Position numbers and translations under genes: made by a program. A DNA stretch of 62,952 nucleotides from Pseudomonadota bacterium (GTDB taxonomy: Bacteria > Myxococcota_A > UBA9042), in assembly GCA_005792545.1 (NCBI GenBank), contig SXRM01000257.1, forward strand, positions 1 to 62,952, read 5' to 3'. Position 1 is the stretch's first letter, and every line of letters begins with the position of its first letter. The notes below the pieces were generated by a model. That model did not search any database. It was not told the DNA's origin and was given only the letters and a program-made list of their open reading frames with translations. This document shows, piece after piece, positions 1 to 8,034 of the stretch.

Positions 1-563
1 AGACCACCCACACCCTGGCCGAGCCGTTTCTGGTGCTGGCGACGCAGAACCCTATCGAGCAGGAGGGCACTTATACCTTGCCCGAGGCGCAGGTCGACCG
101 CTTCATGCTGATGGTGCGTGTCAACTACCCGTCCAAGGCCGAAGAGCGGGCAATTCTCGACGGCGCTACCAGCGGCTACGCGCCGGAAGTGCGCGCGGTA
201 TTGGACGGCGAGCGGTTGCTGGCCGCGCGCAAGGTCGTGCAGGACATCCTCATCGACGACAAGCTCAAGCAGTACATCGTCGACATCGTGTTTGCCAGCC
301 GCGACCCCAAGGCGCACGGACTTGGCGATCTGGCCGAGTTCATTCAGTTTGGCGCCTCGCCGCGGGCGACCATCTTCTTGGTTCAGGCTGCCAAGGCCCA
401 TGCATTTCTTCGCCACCGCGCCTTCGTCATCCCCGAAGACATCAAGGCGGTGGGGCTGGACGTGCTGCGCCACCGCGTGCTGCTGACCTATCAGGCCGAA
501 GCCGTGCAGTTGACCAGCGACGACGTGGTGCAGCGCATCTTCGACCGCATTGCCGTGCCGTAG
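1..563 (+). CDS. MoxR-family AAA+ ATPase, C-terminal part (5' end outside window)
   Basis: The reading frame is open from the first bases ([21 protein letters not shown]), so the gene starts before the window and the GTG at 33 is internal. [19 protein letters not shown] is the sensor-1/strand segment typical of MoxR ATPases, followed by the C-terminal lid helices ([30 protein letters not shown]). Walker A and B lie upstream and are not visible. MoxR proteins are cytoplasmic chaperone-like ATPases thought to act on VWA-domain partners. The following genes encode a DUF58 protein and VWA/Bat proteins, the classical MoxR-DUF58-Bat arrangement, so a role in assembling that membrane complex is inferred. 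Confidence 0.93.
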   Translation, partial: TTHTLAEPFLVLATQNPIEQEGTYTLPEAQVDRFMLMVRVNYPSKAEERAILDGATSGYAPEVRAVLDGERLLAARKVVQDILIDDKLKQYIVDIVFASRDPKAHGLGDLAEFIQFGASPRATIFLVQAAKAHAFLRHRAFVIPEDIKAVGLDVLRHRVLLTYQAEAVQLTSDDVVQRIFDRIAVP

Positions 564-593
564 CCCCGACCGACAGCAACGCCGCCAAAGGCC

Positions 594-1511
594 ATGTTCG
601 CGACTGCCCCTGCCAACCAGACGACCGACGCTGCGTCGCTGCTCGACGTTGCGGGACGGGTCCGCCAGATTGAGCTCATCACCCGGCGGCTGGTCAACGA
701 CACCATGGCGGGGCAGTACCACGCCGTGTTCAAGGGCCGCGGCATGTCGTTCGACTCGGTGCGCGAGTACCAGCCGGGCGACGACATCCGCACCATCGAC
801 TGGAATGTGTCGGCGCGCACGGGCGGGGTGTTCGTCAAGCAGTACGTCGAAGAGCGCGAGCTGACGGTCCTTGTCGCTGTCGATGTGTCGGCGTCGATGG
901 GCATCGGCACGGTCCAGCGCAGCAAACGCGATCTGGCGGCAGAGGTCGCGGCCGTGCTGGCCTTCTCGGCGCTATCGAACAACGACCGGGTTGGCCTGGT
1001 GCTGTTTTCAGACCGCGTGGAACACGTGGTGCCGCCCAAAAAGGGCCGCGGGCACGTGCTGCGCATGGTCAATGATCTCTTGCGCATTGCGCCGCAGGGC
1101 CGCCAGACGCGGCTGGACATGGTCTGCGACGAGCTGTCGCGGATCGTGCGCAAGCGCAGCGTGGTGTTCTTGCTCAGCGACTTCATGGACTCAGAGTTCG
1201 ATCGCAGCTTCGGTGTGTTGGCGCGTCGCCATGACGCCGTGCCGCTGGTCATCTCTGACCCTGTCGAAGAGAAGTTTCCGGATCTGGACGGTCTGGTGCC
1301 GCTGCAAGACGCCGAAACCGGCGCCGTGCAGTGGTTCGATGCGGGCGATGCCCACAGCCGGCAGGCCTATTGGCAGCGCCAGGCGGTGCTCCGCCGCAAA
1401 GCCGAGTCGCTGCTGCGCAAGCACGGCGCTGAGCCCGTGGAGGCCAAGGTCGGGCAAGACTACGTGCCGGCGCTCGTCACCTACTTCCGTCGGCGCGCGG
1501 CGAGGCAGTGA
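594..1511 (+). CDS. DUF58 domain-containing protein (Bat operon)
   Basis: 305-residue soluble protein. The motif GRGMSFDSVREYQPGDDIRTIDWNVSART is the signature of the DUF58 family, and a VWA-like fold follows (VAVDVSASMGIG, a MIDAS-type DxSxS; later SVVFLLSDFMD). It starts 31 bp after the MoxR gene, and its TGA overlaps the next gene's GTG start (GTGA), indicating translational coupling. DUF58 proteins are regular partners of MoxR ATPases; the molecular function is not established. The family call is secure, and the role in the Bat complex rests on context. Confidence 0.92.
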   Translation: MFATAPANQTTDAASLLDVAGRVRQIELITRRLVNDTMAGQYHAVFKGRGMSFDSVREYQPGDDIRTIDWNVSARTGGVFVKQYVEERELTVLVAVDVSASMGIGTVQRSKRDLAAEVAAVLAFSALSNNDRVGLVLFSDRVEHVVPPKKGRGHVLRMVNDLLRIAPQGRQTRLDMVCDELSRIVRKRSVVFLLSDFMDSEFDRSFGVLARRHDAVPLVISDPVEEKFPDLDGLVPLQDAETGAVQWFDAGDAHSRQAYWQRQAVLRRKAESLLRKHGAEPVEAKVGQDYVPALVTYFRRRAARQ

Positions 1512-3151
1512 CCATGCGCCACGTTGCAGCCACTGCTGGTTGTACGGCCGCGCTCGCTGCGGCCATTGCGTTGGGCCTTACTTCCGAGGCCCAGGCCCAA
1601 GTCGCCGCGCCGGCGCCTGCAACCGCCGTCGGGGTCGCTGGCGATGCGTCACCGACTGCGCCGCCGCCGGTGACCGTCGAGGCCAAACTCAGCAACAGCA
1701 CGCCCACCTTTGGCGACCGCATCGAGCTGCGCGTCACGTTGCGGCACGCTGCGCACGTGCGGGTGTTCTTTCCGAGCAAGCCCGACTTGCGGCCGCTGCT
1801 GGTCGACACACGCGATCCGGGTCGGACCGAGAGCCAGACGGTGGGCGATGTGGTCGTTGAGACAGCGATCGTCCCTGCGCTTGCGGTGCGCTCGGGCGCG
1901 CTCAAGCTGCCAGCTATCGAGGTGCCGTGGACGGAGACCGATGCGTCCGGCGCGCAAGGGCGCTCGGGCACAGTGACGATTCCACCGCTGCGGCTGACCG
2001 TCAAAAGCCAGTTTGCCGGCGACAACCTCGCCGAGCCGGCGCCACCGCCCGCGCCGCGGCCGCTGGTCGAAGAGAACGTGCCGCTCGAGATCGGGTTGCT
2101 GGTTGCCATCATGATGGCGGTGTCGGCGCTAGCGACCGCAGGCGCGCTGCGGTTCTATCGCGACCGGGCGGCTCGCCGGGCACCCAAGCCACCGACACCC
2201 GCCCATACCACAGCGTTGGCGCGGCTCGACGAGCTGGAGCGCTCCGATCGCCTGCAGACCGCCGAGGCTGGATCGGTTTTTGCGGAGCTGTCGGAGATCT
2301 TGCGGCAGTATCTGGGCGGGCGCTATCGATTTCTCGCCATCGACATGACCACCACCGAGCTGCTGGCCCACCTCAAGGGCGTGGCGATGCGCGGTGTGCA
2401 ACTGGACGAGATCGCCTCGTTTGCCGAACTGTCTGACCTCGTCAAGTTTGCCCATGTGCCGGCGAGTCCCGATGAGTTGCGCAAGGAAGCCCAGTTCGTG
2501 CGCAAAGTCGTCGAACGCACCCAGCAGACAGCGCTGGAGCAAGCGGAGGCCCGCCGCGCCGAAGACGAGCGGCTGGCGCGCATCAAGCGGCTGCGTTTGC
2601 AGGTGATGGCGCCGCCGGCGCTGCGGTTGCGGGCGCTGGCCATCGACGTGCTGATTGGCGCGCTGGCCATGGCGTTGCTGGCGTGGGTCGCGGTCGATAC
2701 GGCGAACCGCGCGCTCTTCGACGCTTGCTTGCTGCTGCTGCCGCTGTGGCTGGCGGTGCGCGACGTGTTGGGGCCGCAGTCGCCCGGCAAGGCCATCGTC
2801 GGTCTGCAGATCGCCGACAATCAGGACGAAACGACCACGCCGAAGCGCGACTGGCTACCCGAAATCGCCCAGGACGACATGCCCACCGCGCGCGTCGCCG
2901 ACGCCTGGCCGCGGCTACTGCGCAACCTGTCGCTGGCCATCCCGGTGGCCGGCCTGGTCGTCGAAGCCGCGACCTGCCTGCACTTGCCGGAGTCGCGCCG
3001 GCTCGGCGACCAGTGGGCTGATACCCGCGTCATCGATGCCCAGGTGCTGCGTCGCCGCGGTGCGCCGAGTTGGGCGCCGGCCGTGCTGTTGCTGGTGCTG
3101 GCAGGCGTGCTGTTGCTGATGCCGTGGGCGATGGGGGGGCGGCCGGCATGA
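1508..3151 (+). CDS. BatD-like membrane protein fused to an RDD domain
   Basis: 547 residues. A signal peptide (ALAAAIALGLTSEAQA) is followed by an exported beta-rich domain with BatD-like features (residues about 55-170), a transmembrane helix near 200 (LLVAIMMAVSALATAGALRFY), and a cytoplasmic helical segment with the recurring LDELERS...FAELSEILRQYLGGRYRFLAIDMTTTELL pattern of Bat-operon proteins. The C-terminal 190 residues match the RDD family: RLRALAIDVLIG, SPGKAIVGLQIAD, RLLRNLSLAIP and RRLGDQWADTRVI, with three hydrophobic helices. The start is GTG at 1508 (overlapping the DUF58 stop) or ATG at 1514. The RDD fusion is unusual for this operon. It lies between DUF58 and BatA. Confidence 0.83.
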   Translation: MTMRHVAATAGCTAALAAAIALGLTSEAQAQVAAPAPATAVGVAGDASPTAPPPVTVEAKLSNSTPTFGDRIELRVTLRHAAHVRVFFPSKPDLRPLLVDTRDPGRTESQTVGDVVVETAIVPALAVRSGALKLPAIEVPWTETDASGAQGRSGTVTIPPLRLTVKSQFAGDNLAEPAPPPAPRPLVEENVPLEIGLLVAIMMAVSALATAGALRFYRDRAARRAPKPPTPAHTTALARLDELERSDRLQTAEAGSVFAELSEILRQYLGGRYRFLAIDMTTTELLAHLKGVAMRGVQLDEIASFAELSDLVKFAHVPASPDELRKEAQFVRKVVERTQQTALEQAEARRAEDERLARIKRLRLQVMAPPALRLRALAIDVLIGALAMALLAWVAVDTANRALFDACLLLLPLWLAVRDVLGPQSPGKAIVGLQIADNQDETTTPKRDWLPEIAQDDMPTARVADAWPRLLRNLSLAIPVAGLVVEAATCLHLPESRRLGDQWADTRVIDAQVLRRRGAPSWAPAVLLLVLAGVLLLMPWAMGGRPA

Positions 3152-4266
3152 CGGGCAATTGGACGCTCGAGCACCCGTGGTTCCTGCTGCTGCTGGTCGT
3201 GCTGGCTGCCGCGGCGTGGTTGGCTAGTCGCCAGGGTCCGGCGGCGGTGGCGTTTTCGTCGCTGGGCGGTCTCGACCGCGTCCGACCGACCTTGCGGGTG
3301 CGCGTGCGCAAGTTGCCGGATTGGTTGCGCATCGGCGCCATCGCCGTGCTCATCGTGGCCATGGCGCGGCCGCAGATGGTCGATACCGAGGTGCTGAGCG
3401 GCGAAGGCATCGACATCATGATTGCGCTGGACATGTCGGGTTCGATGAACGCCATCGACATGAGCCAGGACGACATCGCCAACCTGCAGGCCAACGGCCA
3501 GGAGCCGCAGAACCGCTTCGAGGCAGCGCGCGAGATCCTCAAAGATTTCATACGAAAGCGAAAGTCGGACCGCGTGGGTCTGGTGGTCTTTGGCGGCGAG
3601 GCCTATCTGCGCTTTCCGCCGACGCTGGACTACGTGCGCTTGCTCAATGCCTTGGACACACTAGTGCTCGACGACGGTCGCCGCACCCAAGATCAGCCCG
3701 AGAGCTGCAAAAACAACTGCACCATCAACGGCTCGGGCACGGCGATCGGCGACGCGCTCAACCGGGCCTACCTGCGGTTGGAGAAAGCCAAAAGCAAGTC
3801 GCGCATGCTCATCCTGATTACCGACGGCAAGCAGGAAGGCGGCTCGATCGATGCCGCGACGGTGCCCAAGTACATTGCGTCGCTGCCCCAAAAGGACCGG
3901 GTTCGCATCTTTACGTTCCAGGTCGGCTCGGGCCGCGAGACCCGGCTGCCGGCCTACGATCCGCTGCGCGGTAAGCCCATGACGGATCGCCACGGTCGAC
4001 GGCTGTACCAGCGGCCGGATCGGCCGTTTCCGACCGATGCTGAGCTGTTGCGGCAGATCGCCAACCTGACCGGCGGCAGCTTTTACGACTCGTACGACGC
4101 CGAGAAATTCAGCAAGGACTTTGCGGACCTTGAGAAGACCACTTTTCAGGTCAAGGTGCGCACGCACCGCCGCGAGTTGTTCTTTGGCTGGCTGGTCGCC
4201 GGCCTGGCGCTGCTGGGAATTGAACTGCTGTTGCGGCGCACGTGGTTGCGCGCATTTCCAGCGTAG
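3148..4266 (+). CDS. batA: BatA-type VWA-domain membrane protein
   Basis: 372 residues from the ATG at 3148, which forms an ATGA overlap with the previous stop; the longer ORF start at 3070 lies inside the upstream gene and is rejected. N-terminal hydrophobic helix (WFLLLLVVLAAAAWLA), second helix near 60 (IGAIAVLIVAMARPQ), then a VWA domain with a complete MIDAS start (ALDMSGSMNAIDM) and ILITDGKQEGG, and a C-terminal helix (FFGWLVAGLALLGIELLLRR). This topology (two helices, periplasmic VWA, C-terminal helix) is that of BatA/BatB. A small cysteine pair (ESCKNNC) is inserted in the VWA domain. Confidence 0.9.
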   Translation: MTGNWTLEHPWFLLLLVVLAAAAWLASRQGPAAVAFSSLGGLDRVRPTLRVRVRKLPDWLRIGAIAVLIVAMARPQMVDTEVLSGEGIDIMIALDMSGSMNAIDMSQDDIANLQANGQEPQNRFEAAREILKDFIRKRKSDRVGLVVFGGEAYLRFPPTLDYVRLLNALDTLVLDDGRRTQDQPESCKNNCTINGSGTAIGDALNRAYLRLEKAKSKSRMLILITDGKQEGGSIDAATVPKYIASLPQKDRVRIFTFQVGSGRETRLPAYDPLRGKPMTDRHGRRLYQRPDRPFPTDAELLRQIANLTGGSFYDSYDAEKFSKDFADLEKTTFQVKVRTHRRELFFGWLVAGLALLGIELLLRRTWLRAFPA

Positions 4267-4281
4267 GGGTCACCTCAAAGC

Positions 4282-7200
4282 ATGAACGCGGACACGCTCT
4301 CCCTGGCCAATCCTGAGATCGCCTGGCTGGCCCTGGCCGCGCTGGTCCTGGGCGCGTGGGCGTTGGCGCAGATTGCCGGCTGGCAGAAGCGACTGGCCAG
4401 GCTCGGCAGCGGCGGCATCGTTCGGCAGATGGTCGCCGATTTCGACCCGCGTCGTGCGGGCTTGCGGGCAGTGCTGGTCACGCTGGCGCTGCTGCTGCTG
4501 GTCGGTGCCGCCACGCGACCGCGCTACGGGCTACGCGAAACCGAGATCTCCAATGCGGGCATCGACATCGCGCTGGTCATCGACGCCAGCAAGTCGATGC
4601 TGGTCAAAGACGTGGTGCCTGACCGCTTGAAGGGCACTGGCCTCGAAGTGTCGGCGTTGATGGGCAAATTGGCCGGCGGCCGCGTCGCCCTGGTCCCGTT
4701 TGCCGGAATTCCGTTCGTGCAGTGCCCGCTGACCAGCGACCACGACGTCATCCGCAACTATCTGCAAGACTTGCGCCCCGAAGACCTGCCGGTGGGCGGC
4801 ACCAACATCGGTAGGGCGATTGCGCTGGCCACTGAAGTCCTGACCGGCGAGCGCGAGAAAGCAGAGGCAGAACTGCGCGACAACCTGATGCCGCAGTTCA
4901 AGGGCAGCAAGAACAAGGCCATCGTGCTGTTTAGCGACGGTGAAGACCACGAGGGGGCTGCGCTTGATGCTGCGCGCAAGGCTGCCGAAAAGGGCATTCG
5001 CATCTACGCGGTCGGCGTCGGTTCGTCGTTTGGCGACCCGGTGCCGGTGCTCGGGCCGGATGGCGCCGCCACAGGAATCGTCAAGGATGAGGCCGGCAAC
5101 CCGGTGTTCAGCAAGCTTAATATGGACCTGCTCGACCAGATTTCCAAGGCGACCGGCGGCCAGTCGTTCCGGTACAGCAACCAGACCGTGGCTCCGCAGC
5201 TGTTCGCGGCGCTAGACGCCTTGGAAAAGGCCGAGTTCATGGCGCAATTCAAGCAGCTTGGCGAGGATCGCTATCAGCTGCTGCTGGGGCCCGCGCTGTT
5301 GCTGCTGCTGCTAGAGCTGGTGCTGGCTCGCCGCAAAGCCGGCGCGCAGCGGCGGATTCGCCTCGCCGTGACGGTGCTGATGGCTTGCGCTGGCGTCGCG
5401 GCGCTCGGCGGCCACGCGCAGGCGGCCTGGCTGGAGCGCGAGAACCCGGACATCGCCCAGGGCCGCAAGCTCTTGGAGACCAAGAAGCACGGCGAGGCGC
5501 TCGGTGCCTTCAAGCAGGCCCAGGCAACGCGGCCGGAGAGCGCGCTCATCTGGTACGACATTGGCGTGGCGCAAGCGTGGATGGGCACCCACAACGACGC
5601 GGTGACCAGCTTGTCGCGTGCGCTGGGCGCTGTAGCCGCCCGCGATGCTGCTTTCGAGGCCGATATCCACTACGCGCTCGGCACCGCGCAGCTAGCGTGG
5701 GCCCGTGATCTGGAATCCAAGCAGCTGGCGCAGAAGTCGGCCGAACCCAAGCCTGACCCCAAGGCGGACCCGCAGGCCGAGCCCAAAGCGCCGCCGCCGC
5801 CCGCAGCGGCCAAGCCGGACGAAGACCCGCTGCCGCACTACAAGCTCGCTGTGCAGAGTCTGGAGCAAGCGCTGCTCGCCAACCCCGGTCGCGCAGACGT
5901 CAAACGCAACCTGGAGCTGGCCAGGCTCGGTGCCTACCCACCGTGCAGCAGCCGCGACAAAACCCACGAACCGAACGACACCCCCGAAGCCGCCAAAGTC
6001 GTCGCTCTGCCTGAGGGCGAACGCGAGGCCAAGCTCGAACTGCGGATGTGTCCGAACGAGCGCGACCTGTTCAAGCTTGCGGTGCAGCCCGGCGACCGCG
6101 TCTCGGCCAGTGTGGCGCTCAAGCCCGAACCGGCCAGCGCCACCGACGACGCCACTGCCCCCAATGCCAAGCCCCAGGTCAACGTGTCGGTACTGGCGGT
6201 TGATGGCGCGCGCGTGTTGGCCGGCGCAGCGCCACCTGCGTCGCCCCGCGACAAGGTCGAGTGGACGGCTACCAACGGCGTCGCAGCCGCGCTGGTCGAC
6301 ATCGCCGATACCGGCGAGGCCGAGAGTCCCTACACCCTGACGCTCAAGGTCCTGCCCGCCTGTGAGCGGCTCCGCGAGCCCAGTGAGCCGAACGACGACC
6401 CCATGCAGGCCAAGCCGTTCCCGCTGGGCAAGCCGGCAGGCGGAAGGTTGTGCCCTGGCAACCCCGACTACTACCGGGTCGACCTGGAGCCAGGCTTCGG
6501 TGTGCGCATCGCGGCCAAGGCCAAGACCGATCTCGGCACCGACGAACTGCATCTCGCGGTTGTCGACGCCCAGGATCGGGTGCTGTCGCGCGGCGCCAAA
6601 GGCCAGGAGGCCACGGTCGCGCGGCTGGCCATCGCCCGCGACCCGGCGGTGTTCGTGCGGGTGTCCGGCGGCGCGGATACCGAAGCCGACTACGAGCTGC
6701 AGGTCGAGATCCTGCCGCCCTGCCACAGCCGCGACGATGCCTACGAAGACAACGACCAGGCCATTCAGGCCAACCCGCTCGATCGCGAGATGACGCAGCA
6801 GCCACTCAAGGACCTGCAACTGTGCCCCGGCGACGATGACTGGTACGCGGTGGACCTGCAGTCTGGAGAGAGCCTGTTTGTCGATCTCGGGGCGGCCGTG
6901 CAAGACGCGCCAGACGCGGCCGAGTTGGCGGGATCGCTGACGGTAGAGGTGTGGGACGAGCGCGGCCAGCGGTGGGGCGTGGGCTACGGCGGGCCGGTTG
7001 CAGCGACGGGGTCCATTGTGCGGACGGTCGCGGTGCTGGCGCCGCCGCCGGGTCGTTATCGCGTGCGTGTCACTGGTGGCGGCGTCCATGCCCCCAACTT
7101 TCCGGCGGGCGGCTTGCCCAACCTCACCCCCGAACCCGCGGATGCAACGCCGGTTGCGGTGCAGCCCGGCTTGCCTGCGGCGCCCAATGGTGCGCCCGCT

Positions 7201-8028
7201 CAGCCGGCGCCGGTGCCCAAGCCGATTCCCCACATCGCGCTGCCACCGGGTACCCCGCCGCCGGGTGTCGACCGCGCCAGCGCGCGACTGGACTTGCCTT
7301 ACTCCCTGCAACTGCGCATCTTGCCGCCGTGTCCCGCCGGCAATGACGAGCTGGAACCCAACGACACCGCCAAGGACGCCAAGCCGGTCGAGGTCGGTGG
7401 CGAGCGGCTGCTGCGCCTGTGCAAGGGCGACCAGGACTGGTTGCAGGTGACCCAAAAGGCCGGTCAAAACTTGCAAATCAGCGCGCGCTATGATGGATCG
7501 CACGGCGCGTTGGAGCTGGTCGTGCTGGACGAGTCCGGCGTCAAAGAGCTGGCACGCGCGCAGACGGCAACCGGCGAAGACGGCCACATCGGTCAGGGCG
7601 CGCCGACCAACGACACGCCTGCGGCTCGCCAGCAGCGCACGGCCATTTCGGCGGCGACCGTTCAGGGCGCCAAAGCCGACCGCGTCCTCAAGATTCGCGT
7701 GCAAGCCGCTCCGACGGTCGAGAACTTCTACGTGCTTCGCCTGGAGGAACCGCCGCCGCCGAGTGAAAAACCGCAAGACCAGCCGCAAGACCAGCAGGAC
7801 AAAGACAAGCAAGACAAGGACAAGCAGGATAAGGGTGACCAGCAGCAACCCAAGCCAGAGCCGGACAAGAAGGACCAGCAGCCCCCGCAGACGCCCGAAC
7901 AGAAAGCCGAGCAAGAGCAACGCCGCCGCCAGATGGAACGCAACGACCACAACCCAGCCAACCTCGAGGCCCAAGACGCGCTGCGGCGGTCGCCGTTCAA
8001 GAACGCGCGGCCGGACAAGGACTGGTAA
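4282..8028 (+). CDS. BatB-BatC fusion with four PPC-like domains
   Basis: 1248 residues, far longer than BatB or BatC alone. Order: two N-terminal helices, VWA domain (LVIDASKSMLVKD; VLFSDGEDHEG) to about 330, two helices near 330-375, TPR repeats (GRKLLETKKHGEALGAFKQAQ, ALIWYDIGVAQAWMG), then four units starting PPC or PAC and containing EPNDxxxxAK...CPGDxDWYxVDLxxG, like bacterial pre-peptidase C-terminal (PPC) domains. The tail is Gln/Lys-rich (DKDKQDKDKQDKG) and ends in KDW, as BatC proteins often do. It starts 15 bp after batA and is followed after 6 bp by the BatD/E gene. The PPC-like insertion between TPR and tail is the odd feature. The role is inferred as part of the membrane-bound Bat complex. 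Confidence 0.87.
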   Translation: MNADTLSLANPEIAWLALAALVLGAWALAQIAGWQKRLARLGSGGIVRQMVADFDPRRAGLRAVLVTLALLLLVGAATRPRYGLRETEISNAGIDIALVIDASKSMLVKDVVPDRLKGTGLEVSALMGKLAGGRVALVPFAGIPFVQCPLTSDHDVIRNYLQDLRPEDLPVGGTNIGRAIALATEVLTGEREKAEAELRDNLMPQFKGSKNKAIVLFSDGEDHEGAALDAARKAAEKGIRIYAVGVGSSFGDPVPVLGPDGAATGIVKDEAGNPVFSKLNMDLLDQISKATGGQSFRYSNQTVAPQLFAALDALEKAEFMAQFKQLGEDRYQLLLGPALLLLLLELVLARRKAGAQRRIRLAVTVLMACAGVAALGGHAQAAWLERENPDIAQGRKLLETKKHGEALGAFKQAQATRPESALIWYDIGVAQAWMGTHNDAVTSLSRALGAVAARDAAFEADIHYALGTAQLAWARDLESKQLAQKSAEPKPDPKADPQAEPKAPPPPAAAKPDEDPLPHYKLAVQSLEQALLANPGRADVKRNLELARLGAYPPCSSRDKTHEPNDTPEAAKVVALPEGEREAKLELRMCPNERDLFKLAVQPGDRVSASVALKPEPASATDDATAPNAKPQVNVSVLAVDGARVLAGAAPPASPRDKVEWTATNGVAAALVDIADTGEAESPYTLTLKVLPACERLREPSEPNDDPMQAKPFPLGKPAGGRLCPGNPDYYRVDLEPGFGVRIAAKAKTDLGTDELHLAVVDAQDRVLSRGAKGQEATVARLAIARDPAVFVRVSGGADTEADYELQVEILPPCHSRDDAYEDNDQAIQANPLDREMTQQPLKDLQLCPGDDDWYAVDLQSGESLFVDLGAAVQDAPDAAELAGSLTVEVWDERGQRWGVGYGGPVAATGSIVRTVAVLAPPPGRYRVRVTGGGVHAPNFPAGGLPNLTPEPADATPVAVQPGLPAAPNGAPAQPAPVPKPIPHIALPPGTPPPGVDRASARLDLPYSLQLRILPPCPAGNDELEPNDTAKDAKPVEVGGERLLRLCKGDQDWLQVTQKAGQNLQISARYDGSHGALELVVLDESGVKELARAQTATGEDGHIGQGAPTNDTPAARQQRTAISAATVQGAKADRVLKIRVQAAPTVENFYVLRLEEPPPPSEKPQDQPQDQQDKDKQDKDKQDKGDQQQPKPEPDKKDQQPPQTPEQKAEQEQRRRQMERNDHNPANLEAQDALRRSPFKNARPDKDW

Positions 8029-8034
8029 CGTCAC

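Noticed and set aside
3070-3147. Longer start for batA at 3070
   Set aside because: It lies inside the upstream gene; ATG at 3148 overlaps the stop as ATGA and gives the expected first helix.
5692-8034. 780-residue antisense ORF over the BatB-BatC gene (minus strand)
   Set aside because: Long open antisense frames are expected in GC-rich codon usage; the sequence has no domain and lies completely over a gene with clear domains.
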